33,298 nt of DNA from a virus. Of the stretch, positions 23,080-30,736 are shown in pieces. Each line of letters starts with the position of its first letter. The stretch's first letter is position 1. The notes under the pieces were generated by a model. That model saw only the letters and a program-made list of their open reading frames with translations, had not been told where the DNA came from and made no database searches. The translations under genes were made by a program, and so were the position numbers. The DNA lies in IMG/VR virus record IMGVR_UViG_3300033149_002167, positions 1-33,298 of that record; one strand, 5' to 3'.

Positions 23080-24372
23080 ATGCAAGGGATCAACGAGACA
23101 ATTCGGGAAACTCTGCTTGCCCATGAGGCAGCACTGGCCGATCATCGGTCGCGGGAAGTCACCTCTGCGTACCTTGAGGTTCCAACTTCACCGGCGCTTT
23201 CTAGTGCTATTGGCCGGACGGTCAACACGTTCAACTATCCCACGCTAGAACAGGCGATGGACACCACAAGGGATACGGGTCTTGTGTATCCCGTCGAGAT
23301 GGTGAGCTACTTGGACCCCGGGATCATCAGTGGGGGGGTAACTGTCTGGGCACCTGAATTGCCGAACAGGACTGATATTGATGGGGCTTTTGCGGCCAAA
23401 GTGGCCCCCGACGCAGCCATCCCGAAAGGCAGATTCCCGGCACGATGGGTTCCGCCTGGAACCATCGTGCAACTGGCAAATCTCGGTGGCAGATGGCTGT
23501 TGGTTGGCCCGATCTACGAAGTTTGCGCCTCACTCATCTACGGACACGTCGAGGAACATGACGGTGAAAGGCTTCTGATTGACCCGGTTATCTTGGCGCC
23601 ACCTACTGCCACGTGGGTGTATCGCATGATGCTTGCTGAACCCACCGAAGGGTGGTACGCCTTGAGGCCCTACGATGATGTGCTGCAACGCACTGGGCAG
23701 TATTCAACTGCTGTACCCGTCGACGACGCCCCAGTATTCGGCGGAACGGGGCACATTTACAGGTGGAACAGTGCCACGGCGAGTTGGAAGCTTGTCGAAC
23801 CTTTCATGCTGGATTACGTGAGGCTTACCTCTCCAGTGCTATTTGGCAGTGGTGGTGGGGTTGTCAGCGGTTTGACTAGTGGCACGAATGCACGGGTCAT
23901 GTTCAGTTATTGGCAGGGGCGTGGCGACGCCGTGGAATGGCAGCCAGCAATTGCCGAGAATGTGGACACCGGGACTGTGGTAGTCCGAAAGGGGGGCAGC
24001 TATCTGGTGGCTTGGGAGGCGAGATTTGGCTTGGGGCAAATGGCCAACGACGGATATATTACAGAGGAGAAGAAAGATTCCGGGGGTGACGATTACGAAG
24101 ACAAGTGGCTTCGGGATTGGGTGCATCCCGTGGAGGCTACGGTGCTTCATGGGGGCGTGGAGCTTGAGGGGTTGCAGTTTATGGCCTGCGTGCCGAGAAG
24201 TCAGGTCATCCAGCACGGGCACCCCATTGTTTCGGGGTCGGCAGCAGCGGTGGTGGAACTGGTAGCCGACACTGGCGTACAATTCGTTGCTGATGGGAAC
24301 GTGTACTGTGATTCCCAGAACTTTGCTACGCTTCTGGGGGGATCGGCAACTTTCGTGTACCTTGGTTTGTAA
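23080..24372 (+). CDS. Unrecognised virion protein
   Basis: 430 residues from ATG 23080, chosen because the N-terminus MQGINETIRETLLAHEAALA is a normal amphipathic helix; upstream frame reads poorly. The rest is beta-rich with many Gly, Val and Pro (GGVTVWAPELPNRTDIDGAF, GGRWLLVGPIYEVC, VLHGGVELEGLQFMACVP). It may be a baseplate or receptor-binding component. The family is not recognised. The ribosome site is weak. Confidence 0.6.
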   Translation: MQGINETIRETLLAHEAALADHRSREVTSAYLEVPTSPALSSAIGRTVNTFNYPTLEQAMDTTRDTGLVYPVEMVSYLDPGIISGGVTVWAPELPNRTDIDGAFAAKVAPDAAIPKGRFPARWVPPGTIVQLANLGGRWLLVGPIYEVCASLIYGHVEEHDGERLLIDPVILAPPTATWVYRMMLAEPTEGWYALRPYDDVLQRTGQYSTAVPVDDAPVFGGTGHIYRWNSATASWKLVEPFMLDYVRLTSPVLFGSGGGVVSGLTSGTNARVMFSYWQGRGDAVEWQPAIAENVDTGTVVVRKGGSYLVAWEARFGLGQMANDGYITEEKKDSGGDDYEDKWLRDWVHPVEATVLHGGVELEGLQFMACVPRSQVIQHGHPIVSGSAAAVVELVADTGVQFVADGNVYCDSQNFATLLGGSATFVYLGL

Positions 24373-24383
24373 GGAGAAGCACA

Positions 24384-24581
24384 ATGACCGACAATCTGAA
24401 CTTGACGCCTGAGCAAGCGGCCAAACTCGCCAAGGCCGTAGTGGCACTGGTCGAGGCTGTTGCTGAGTTGACCGGCAACAAGATCGACGACGCCGTGGCG
24501 AAGGCTCTTGCTGCCCTCGTGGAAAGTGAAGCTTTTCGTCGTATCCTGGAACTTCTGCTGAGTGGTGAAGGAGGCGAATGA
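24384..24581 (+). CDS. Small helical protein at head of lysis-like cassette
   Basis: 65 residues with AAGGAGAAG 5 bases upstream, so well translated. It is nearly all helix, rich in Ala, Leu, Glu and Lys (EQAAKLAKAVVALVEAVAEL, DDAVAKALAALVESEAFRRI) with an acidic end. No membrane segment is clear. Its stop overlaps the lipoprotein start (ATGA). The function is unknown. Confidence 0.6.
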   Translation: MTDNLNLTPEQAAKLAKAVVALVEAVAELTGNKIDDAVAKALAALVESEAFRRILELLLSGEGGE

Positions 24582-24991
24582 TGCGACCCAAACCTTTTAG
24601 AATCGCGCTCGCACTTTGGGTGCTGGCGACCTGCGGGCTATTTGTCGGCTGTCCGCCGCCGGAACCCGAACCGACGCCCGCCGAGATTCCTCTGCCAGAC
24701 AGCGCGCTCATCATCTACGAATCGAGCAGCGTCAGCTACGAGCATGTACTGGTGCTCTATTCAGACGAGGCACGCGGTGTCCTTGGCGGCAACTTGTACG
24801 TGTTTGACAAGGACATCGTGGACGCAACAGACGAGCAGCCAGAGTGGCTTGCTCGGCTGGTTGATATTGCGGTAGCTGAGGGTATGCCGCACGCGTTTGT
24901 GGTGAAGGCCAAACGACTGAAAGGGCACTTTGTGGTACCGCCGGACGCCGTGAAGTTTGCCACGAAAGTGAGGGAGGTTTACGATGAATAG
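24578..24991 (+). CDS. Phage lipoprotein
   Basis: 137 residues from ATG 24578 (ATG 24581 also possible), with AAGGAGG upstream. The leader (FRIALALWVLATCGLFVGC) is basic then hydrophobic and ends in the lipobox LFVGC, giving a mature protein starting at Cys25. A Pro/Glu-rich spacer (PPPEPEPTPAEIPLP) precedes a compact domain (HVLVLYSDEARGVLGGNLYV ... VVKAKRLKGHF). Export and anchoring in a membrane fit an accessory lysis or superinfection-exclusion protein. It overlaps its neighbours on both sides. Confidence 0.75.
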   Translation: MMRPKPFRIALALWVLATCGLFVGCPPPEPEPTPAEIPLPDSALIIYESSSVSYEHVLVLYSDEARGVLGGNLYVFDKDIVDATDEQPEWLARLVDIAVAEGMPHAFVVKAKRLKGHFVVPPDAVKFATKVREVYDE

Positions 24992-25814
24992 CCTGGACTC
25001 AAGGTCAAGGAGGCTCATTGAGCTGCGCGAGCAGTATTTAGCTCGGCCGTTCGATGAGCGGCATCTTGACGATTCTCTTGAAGACGAGCTGGACTTCTTG
25101 GGGCGGGACATGCTCGACAATCCGCCTGTTGGCAAGAGCAAGGGGCTGTTGCCGGGTGATCCTGCGGAACTGCGCACCAATCTCAAGCTGTGCCGGCTAA
25201 AAGAAGTAGTCCCAGTGATTCCCGTTGACCAATGGGGCCGGTATCTCGAAAGCAACAAGGTTGACGTAGAGAAGTTTGTGTGGTTCACCTTGGACCAAGA
25301 CGGCGTCGGCTCTTGTGCGGCCGAATCTCTGACGGGAACATGCCTGACGGTTCGGCGGTTTCAGGGTCAACCGGATGTAATGCTGAACCCGTGGGGGCTC
25401 TATCATTACTCTGGTGGTGGCGTGGATCATGGCAGTACCCTGCAATCCAATTTGCGGTACGCCAGAGCAATCGGCATTACACCAGAAAGCATGTGGCCCA
25501 GGGAAAGAGGCTATCGCCAAGAGCCGTCGGCTGAGGCGATACGCGAGGCCGCCAAGTATCGCCTGCAAGAGTTCTACGAAGTGCGAGACTGGGCGGAGTT
25601 TGGATCGGCTTTGCTGTATGGGTGGCCCGTCTATTTCGGCTACGACTCACACGCCGTATTTGCGACCCAGTTGCTCAGCCAAACCACGCTGGAGTTCAAG
25701 AATTCGTGGGGCAAAGAATGGGGCCGTGACGGATTCGGAGTGCTTCATAGCTCACGGATTCAGTTTGCTTACGGTGCTTATGCTATCCGTGTGTGGACGC
25801 TAGCGCTGGAGTAA
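24984..25814 (+). CDS. Papain-like (C1) cysteine peptidase
   Basis: 276 residues from ATG 24984 after a GGAGG site. The C1 catalytic set is complete and correctly spaced: Q105 and C111 in LDQDGVGSCAAES (Gln six residues before Cys, as in papain), H223 in YDSHAVFATQLL, and N240 in FKNSWGKEWGRDGFG. No signal peptide is seen and the first 95 residues are unlike a classic propeptide. It lies between a lipoprotein and a two-helix membrane protein, the place where an endolysin would sit. It may cut peptide cross-links or host proteins, or process virion proteins; the substrate cannot be read from sequence. Confidence 0.85.
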   Translation: MNSLDSRSRRLIELREQYLARPFDERHLDDSLEDELDFLGRDMLDNPPVGKSKGLLPGDPAELRTNLKLCRLKEVVPVIPVDQWGRYLESNKVDVEKFVWFTLDQDGVGSCAAESLTGTCLTVRRFQGQPDVMLNPWGLYHYSGGGVDHGSTLQSNLRYARAIGITPESMWPRERGYRQEPSAEAIREAAKYRLQEFYEVRDWAEFGSALLYGWPVYFGYDSHAVFATQLLSQTTLEFKNSWGKEWGRDGFGVLHSSRIQFAYGAYAIRVWTLALE

Positions 25815-25817
25815 CGC

Positions 25818-26201
25818 ATGAATGGTACGGTCACAATGGCATTGTCAATAGGCGTAGGAGCGGCAACCGGGATGTTGGTGCTAGCCCAAGGGACAGGTAT
25901 TCCGTTGTACGACACCATCTTGCAGGCTAGCGGAATGGCTCTACTTGGATTGGTGTGCTTGGTGCTTTTAATCAAGGTGTTGCCCGCCCAGAACAGGGCG
26001 ATTTCTGAGCTTGGTGAATCTGTGAAGCTGGCCCTGGACGCGATGCGGGCACAGATGGGCAGGTGGGAGGAATCGCGTCACGCCGACAGCAAAGAGTTAG
26101 TGGAGACTCTTACCAGGCTGGCCGAAATTACCCAACACTGCCGAGACCATACGCAAAAGCTGACCGAAGCAATCGCGGCAATCGAAAGAGAGAGGCCCTG
26201 A
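25818..26201 (+). CDS. Holin-like membrane protein with coiled-coil tail
   Basis: 127 residues with GGAG upstream of ATG 25818. Two hydrophobic helices are clear: about residues 5-25 (VTMALSIGVGAATGMLVLAQ) and 36-54 (ASGMALLGLVCLVLLIK). A long charged amphipathic tail follows (ISELGESVKLALDAMRAQMG ... TRLAEITQHCRDHTQKLTE), consistent with coiled coil. Two-helix membrane proteins beside the lytic enzyme are commonly holins, but the long coiled-coil tail could also fit a spanin-type or membrane-linker function. Confidence 0.65.
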   Translation: MNGTVTMALSIGVGAATGMLVLAQGTGIPLYDTILQASGMALLGLVCLVLLIKVLPAQNRAISELGESVKLALDAMRAQMGRWEESRHADSKELVETLTRLAEITQHCRDHTQKLTEAIAAIERERP

Positions 26202-26204
26202 GCC

Positions 26205-27356
26205 ATGACGGTATTGACCGATTGGCGGTATGCTGACGAGTTCGCGGGCTCTGACATGGGCGCCAAGATCAACGCCGCCATTGCGGACTTGCCGAGCAGT
26301 GGCGGTGTCGTATGGTTGCCTGCCGGTGATTATAGCATCAGCACGCCAATTGAGTACGGCACCAGGGATAATGTTCTCGTGGCTGCCTCCGGGTTTTCGG
26401 CTCGTGCTATGTTGGGTTCAGATGGGTCGGCAGCACCGACGATCCTTCGCTCGACAATCACGACGGCACCAGTGGTAACGATAGGTTCTTCTGGAGGCAC
26501 TGCCACTATTGGTTGTGGGTTGTGGGGGGTGGTCATCGACCAGATATCGACCACGGCATATCCGGCGGTGAAAATCGCCAAGTCGGTACGTGGCAGCATA
26601 CGAGATGTGGCAGTCCAAGGACGCGATGCTAGCGGATACCCGGCTTACTTGGGGACCGGCATTCAGGTTGGGGACATCTCAAACGCTTGTGATGAGTGGA
26701 CGTTGGAACGATGCGAAGTAGTGGCGGCTGGCGACGGCATCAAAGTCGTGAACTCTAGGCGTTGCGAGGTAGCTTACTGCCGCACTGCCAGGTGTCATAG
26801 TGGTATTGCTGTTGGCGATTATTGTGACGACGTGGTAGTATTGGGGGGTACGTGCCATGACAACAGGGACGCCGGGCTAGATGTAGATGGTTCTGACAAC
26901 GTAACCGTCGTTGGTTTGCGAATCGAAGGGCGGCACGAATCCGTTGGCGATGGCTACGGAATTCGTGTTGGCCAGTCTGCCCAGTGTCGCAACATCACTT
27001 TGATGGGGTGCTGCTGGGCGTCGGACCCCGCAGTTCTGAATGTGGCGGCTATCAGGGCGGACAATCTGGACGGCATGATGGTAGTCGGCGGCGAAGCGGA
27101 TAGCAATTGGCCTACGTTTCTAAGTTTGGCCGGAAGCGGCGTGGGTGGCGTCAAGGCAATGGGGGTATTGCATGACGGCACGACTTTTTGTGACAACGAG
27201 GGCGGCGTAGAAATGATTGCCGGATGTGGCAGCAATCATTGGTTGCTGGCACCCCCTACTGCGTCAACGTACATCCGGTTCAAGAATTTGCCGACATCGG
27301 CACCGGCCGTATCTGGTGCGATATGGAATGACGGTGGAACCTTGAAGGTGGTGTGA
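26205..27356 (+). CDS. Beta-helix tail fibre/spike protein
   Basis: 383 residues. N-terminal ADEFAGSDMGAKINAAIADL plus GGVVWLPAGDYSIST is the standard entry to a right-handed parallel beta-helix (pectate-lyase-like) as in phage tailspikes. Repeating short strands and Gly/Asn turns follow (WTLERCEVVAAGDGIKVVNS, VTVVGLRIEGRHESVGDGYG). The end LPTSAPAVSGAIWNDGGTLK is typical of phage fibres. It probably binds or cuts surface polysaccharide. Paralogous to the protein at 28474-29640. Confidence 0.85.
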   Translation: MTVLTDWRYADEFAGSDMGAKINAAIADLPSSGGVVWLPAGDYSISTPIEYGTRDNVLVAASGFSARAMLGSDGSAAPTILRSTITTAPVVTIGSSGGTATIGCGLWGVVIDQISTTAYPAVKIAKSVRGSIRDVAVQGRDASGYPAYLGTGIQVGDISNACDEWTLERCEVVAAGDGIKVVNSRRCEVAYCRTARCHSGIAVGDYCDDVVVLGGTCHDNRDAGLDVDGSDNVTVVGLRIEGRHESVGDGYGIRVGQSAQCRNITLMGCCWASDPAVLNVAAIRADNLDGMMVVGGEADSNWPTFLSLAGSGVGGVKAMGVLHDGTTFCDNEGGVEMIAGCGSNHWLLAPPTASTYIRFKNLPTSAPAVSGAIWNDGGTLKVV

Positions 27357-27472
27357 TGAAACGAGTGCCCAGGCGATTGCGGCGTACGCCACGGCAGTGG
27401 CGCGAGTTTTTCTTGTGGGTCATGTTGTGGATTCTCTGGAAAATCGGTGTTTGGAGGCCAACCGATGCCTAA
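27356..27472 (+). CDS. 38-residue membrane miniprotein
   Basis: ATG 27356 overlaps the previous stop (ATGA). The peptide has a strongly basic N-terminus (MKRVPRRLRRTPRQWREF) and one hydrophobic Trp-rich helix (FLWVMLWILWKIGVW). This is a positively charged single-pass membrane peptide, resembling small holin, pinholin or antiholin-type peptides. The overlap supports translation. The function is inferred only. Confidence 0.5.
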   Translation: MKRVPRRLRRTPRQWREFFLWVMLWILWKIGVWRPTDA

Positions 27473-27608
27473 AGGGACGCGAGTTCATCGCTGTGTTATG
27501 CATCTTGTTAGTCGTGGCATGGGGAAGGTGAGTGCCATTCGCATATGCCAGAAGCAGACCAAACAGGTGTATAAGACGGGGGAACCCATCAAGCAGAAAG
27601 GACGGTGA
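27465..27608 (+). CDS. 47-residue phage miniprotein
   Basis: ATG 27465 after GGAGG, overlapping the previous gene by 8 bases. The peptide is basic: PKGTRVHRCVMHLVSRGMGK then SAIRICQKQTKQVYKTGEP. The pattern 'VHRCV ... G..SAIRICQK...YKTG' recurs in small phage proteins I have seen only as hypothetical. The two cysteines (C10 and C28) are spaced as in that pattern. There is no membrane segment. Confidence 0.6.
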   Translation: MPKGTRVHRCVMHLVSRGMGKVSAIRICQKQTKQVYKTGEPIKQKGR

Positions 27609-27609
27609 C

Positions 27610-27897
27610 ATGTTGGCGATTTGGCTGGCTGTCGGCCGGCGGCTGCCGTGCCCGTCGAAGTTGTCTGATGCCGTGGCGAAGGCAGTGGTTGGTTCTCTGC
27701 GCGATGCTTATATGGACTGGCATCCGGTGTATGGTGGGTTGAAGCACCGAGACAAAGAGTTCCGAGTTGTCATGGTCGGCAAGCAAGTGCGGCTAATGTA
27801 CCGCGGAACCGAAGTGTGGCTTAGCCGCCGGTGGCACCGCCGGTTGAAGAAAGAAGCAAGGCGGTGCTTGTTGCGTCAAATCCTGCGCGCAGGCTGA
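27610..27897 (+). CDS. Small basic hypothetical protein
   Basis: 95 residues from ATG 27610, with AAAGGACGG upstream; the longer frame begins inside the preceding miniprotein and is likely a shadow. It is markedly basic (RRWHRRLKKEARRCLLRQI at the C-terminus) with FRVVMVGKQVRLMYRGTEVW before it, reading as a small alpha/beta nucleic-acid-like protein. No family is recognised. Confidence 0.55.
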   Translation: MLAIWLAVGRRLPCPSKLSDAVAKAVVGSLRDAYMDWHPVYGGLKHRDKEFRVVMVGKQVRLMYRGTEVWLSRRWHRRLKKEARRCLLRQILRAG

Positions 27898-27906
27898 GGG
27901 TTCAGT

Positions 27907-28470
27907 ATGCGGAGACAATTGGTGCCACACAATACGTTTGAGGTCGAACCACCGCCAGAGTTTAGCCTTGGCGTCATGCGCCATATGGTTCCGGTCGTGG
28001 TTGACAAGTTCATAGCGTGGTGGGGTGGTTGTCCGTACACGCATGTAGTGCTGAGGGTCAACTACGGTGGGCGACCCTATGTCTATCACAGCCACCCGAA
28101 GATCGGCAAGCCGTTTCTCAAGAGTGGCCCGCAACGACATTCATGGAGAGAATACTGCTCTGTTGTGGTGCCGCACTGGGAATCGTTACCGTGGGCCAAG
28201 TACTGGGGCGGGATTGATCACAAATGGATTGTGCCGCCGTGTGAAATACCGGGCGAAATTAAGGGCATGGCCAGAGGACTGGCAGATTGGTTGGTTGATT
28301 ACAGCGGTTTGAGATACGGCCTGTTCCTCAATTACCTGTTCCGCCTGACGGGATGGATGCACTGCTCTGAGTTCGTGGACGCCGTCGCCACGGTAATAGG
28401 GCTCGGGGTGAGGGCAGGCGGCCGCACGACGCCTTGCCATCTTCTGAACAAGTGGATGCAGGAGGCTTGA
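27907..28470 (+). CDS. YiiX-like permuted NlpC/P60 protein
   Basis: 187 residues from ATG 27907 with GAGGG upstream. A His near the N-terminal third (PYTHVVLRVN, H46) precedes a conserved C-terminal Cys block (WMHCSEFVDAVATV, C153), the reversed order typical of permuted NlpC/P60 (YiiX/YaeF-like) papain-fold proteins. No signal peptide or membrane segment is seen. Members can be amidases or acyl-transfer enzymes; the substrate here is unknown. Its place between two fibre genes makes a wall or envelope target reasonable. Confidence 0.7.
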   Translation: MRRQLVPHNTFEVEPPPEFSLGVMRHMVPVVVDKFIAWWGGCPYTHVVLRVNYGGRPYVYHSHPKIGKPFLKSGPQRHSWREYCSVVVPHWESLPWAKYWGGIDHKWIVPPCEIPGEIKGMARGLADWLVDYSGLRYGLFLNYLFRLTGWMHCSEFVDAVATVIGLGVRAGGRTTPCHLLNKWMQEA

Positions 28471-28473
28471 GTC

Positions 28474-29640
28474 ATGGCCAGGAATGCGCTCTTGAGAGCG
28501 ATGCCCAATCCGGTTAGCGAATGGCGATTCGCAACCGACTTTCCGGGCAACGACTTGGGCGCACAGATCAACGCCGCGATCGCCGATCTGCCAGTTACTG
28601 GTGGAGTCGTGTATGTGCCGTCTGGATCATCTCCGATTTACACGCCTATTGATTACGGCACGAGGTCGCGCGTAACTCTCCGCGGACTGCCATCGTTGTC
28701 GCACGTGGATGCGGCCCCCATAGAGCCAACAGCAGTGTTTTTGGAGAGCTATGTTGACAGTGCTCCTGTGGTAACGATTGGCGATCCTAATGGTAATGTG
28801 TCACGTGGATGCGGAATTGATGGCATCAGGATTGAACAGAAGGTGGCGACATCTCACCCCGTAATCTTGGTCAACAATTCAACGTGGGGTGTGTTGCGTC
28901 ACACAATGGTAAGTGCGTATAACGGCGGCGGATATGGAGGTTACGCGGCCGAGGGGATACGTTTTGGCGACGGGGCCAAGCCAAGCCACGGGTGGCACCT
29001 GGAACATGTCGTGTGCCAGTTTTGCCAAGACGGCCTGGTTTTGAACAAGGCACACGGCACTGCAATTTACGGAGGAATCCTGTACCGTTGCGAAAGAGGT
29101 ATGGTGGTTGGTCCGTCGGCGCCAAGTACAGGTGTTCGGCTACTGGGAGGCGACATTGAGGCCAACTTGGTTGCCGTTGAATTGGCTCAGGCGTACAACT
29201 TCAGTTGCCATGGCACTTACATGGAGACGATCTACGCAAACGATCCTGGGCCGACTTATCTGTTCAAGATTGGCACGCAGGGCGATGTGGTGGGTGTTAC
29301 ACTTGCCGGCGTGTATTTCCAGAATGGCGGCGGCAGCGTGGCCGGTGGGCACTACGGTATCCTGCTGAGGAAATGCTACGGATTGTGCGTTGTTGGTGGA
29401 TATGCAACGAGCGGATTGAACCGTCTGTTTGTACATGACGCAGGCTCCTCGGTTCAAGGTGTTGCGGTGTACGGAAGCCGGGTGGCATGTGACTTAACCG
29501 ACAACTACGACGGCTTCGTCGCTGTCATTGGCCACGACTCAAACCAAAGGGTAATTTTGCCAAACCTTCCAGCCAGTGATCCTGGATCAGTGGGCGCACT
29601 ATGGAGGGATTCCAATGGTTTCGTGAAAGCGTCGGGATGA
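28474..29640 (+). CDS. Second beta-helix tail fibre/spike protein
   Basis: 388 residues with AGGAGG upstream. The entry motif FATDFPGNDLGAQINAAIADL and GGVVYVPSGS, followed by PIYTPIDYGTRS, closely parallels the protein at 26205-27356. A long body of short strands follows (SRGCGIDGIRIEQKVATSHP, YLFKIGTQGDVVGVTLAGVY) and the end is LPASDPGSVGALWRDSNG. It is a paralogous beta-helix spike, so the phage carries two related receptor- or glycan-binding proteins. Sequence bodies differ more than the N-terminus, which suggests a shared attachment domain and different targets. Confidence 0.85.
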   Translation: MARNALLRAMPNPVSEWRFATDFPGNDLGAQINAAIADLPVTGGVVYVPSGSSPIYTPIDYGTRSRVTLRGLPSLSHVDAAPIEPTAVFLESYVDSAPVVTIGDPNGNVSRGCGIDGIRIEQKVATSHPVILVNNSTWGVLRHTMVSAYNGGGYGGYAAEGIRFGDGAKPSHGWHLEHVVCQFCQDGLVLNKAHGTAIYGGILYRCERGMVVGPSAPSTGVRLLGGDIEANLVAVELAQAYNFSCHGTYMETIYANDPGPTYLFKIGTQGDVVGVTLAGVYFQNGGGSVAGGHYGILLRKCYGLCVVGGYATSGLNRLFVHDAGSSVQGVAVYGSRVACDLTDNYDGFVAVIGHDSNQRVILPNLPASDPGSVGALWRDSNGFVKASG

Positions 29641-29644
29641 AGCG

Positions 29645-30736
29645 ATGGCTGACTATTATCTGACACCTGACGGCAATGACGCGAACGATGGTTTGAGCTG
29701 GGGGGGTGCCTGGCCGCTGTCCGAGACCCGGCTGCAAGATGCGGTCAACGCAGTCCAAAACGACGCTGACTCTTACGTGAACATCGCTGTGGACCCCGAT
29801 TCTGCACCTGGCATCACACTTTCGGCTCCTATTCAGTTGCCCTATGGCAGCGACGTTCGCCGAACGCTTAGAGGCTATCGCTGGGACAGCAGCTTGGGGC
29901 AAGGCGTCGAAGACGGGACCCGTGCGCGACTCGACGCCGATAACACAGCGAAGACTTGTTTGTACTATCAGGGATGGCATTGGCACTTTCGCAACCTGGA
30001 GTTTCGCAACGCGACCGATTGTGGTGTGCTTCCTGGAACAGGTGCCCACGGCTATGCCAACCACTGGTTCAACTGCCGATTCTGTTACAATGGCGCGGAG
30101 GGCTACTACAATCGGGACACTTCAACAGGATACAAGGGCTACTACAATGCGCTTGCTTACTGTCGCGGCGATCACAACGGCGCAAGCGGTTTGCGTTCCT
30201 ATGGGCAAGCCACGGCTATGTGCAGCGTCGCGGATCACAACGCAGCCAACGGTTTCGCTTGGTTCGCTGGCGTGGCTTGCTGCCTAGCTTACGCCAACCA
30301 GTACGGATTCTATGGTACTGGCGCGGGGGACTTTGCCGTACGTGCTTTTTGTGTCGCAGACGGAAATGTGTACGGCTTCATCGGATTCAACATGCTGCTT
30401 CTTGGTTGTCGTGCAACGAACAATGACCAGCATGGGTTCGTGAGTTCTGGCACTGGAACATACGTGAGTACAGCCATTGGGTGCTATGCTGCGAACAATG
30501 GGGGCGATGACTATTCTGGGGACTTTATCCGCAGCGTGAACGGCATGGATACTAGTGGTTCAGGTGGTGGCGACGGATACCGAGACAGAGACAACGGACT
30601 GTTTGAGACATTGGTACGAGCGGCGGGGTATGGTGGCCAGTTTGTCATGCCTGATGGAGCAACAATCGTTCGCCTACTGCCTGGGTTGCCGAATCTGCCC
30701 ACAACAGGGCGGTTGTTTCAAGGGGTGTTTGCCTGA
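29645..30736 (+). CDS. Third, more divergent beta-helix protein
   Basis: 363 residues. It begins MADYYLTPDGNDANDGLSWG then ARLDADNTAKTCLYYQGWHW. A repeated Gly/Asn/Tyr/Cys pattern (YYNALAYCRGDHNGASGLRS, CSVADHNAANGFAWFAGVAC, CRATNNDQHGFVSSGTGTY) is a right-handed beta-helix of the kind seen in surface glycan lyases and phage fibres. The end LPGLPNLPTTGRLFQG echoes the ends of the two upstream fibres. It lacks their 'INAAIADLP' entry motif. It probably contributes another fibre or spike element. Confidence 0.7.
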   Translation: MADYYLTPDGNDANDGLSWGGAWPLSETRLQDAVNAVQNDADSYVNIAVDPDSAPGITLSAPIQLPYGSDVRRTLRGYRWDSSLGQGVEDGTRARLDADNTAKTCLYYQGWHWHFRNLEFRNATDCGVLPGTGAHGYANHWFNCRFCYNGAEGYYNRDTSTGYKGYYNALAYCRGDHNGASGLRSYGQATAMCSVADHNAANGFAWFAGVACCLAYANQYGFYGTGAGDFAVRAFCVADGNVYGFIGFNMLLLGCRATNNDQHGFVSSGTGTYVSTAIGCYAANNGGDDYSGDFIRSVNGMDTSGSGGGDGYRDRDNGLFETLVRAAGYGGQFVMPDGATIVRLLPGLPNLPTTGRLFQGVFA

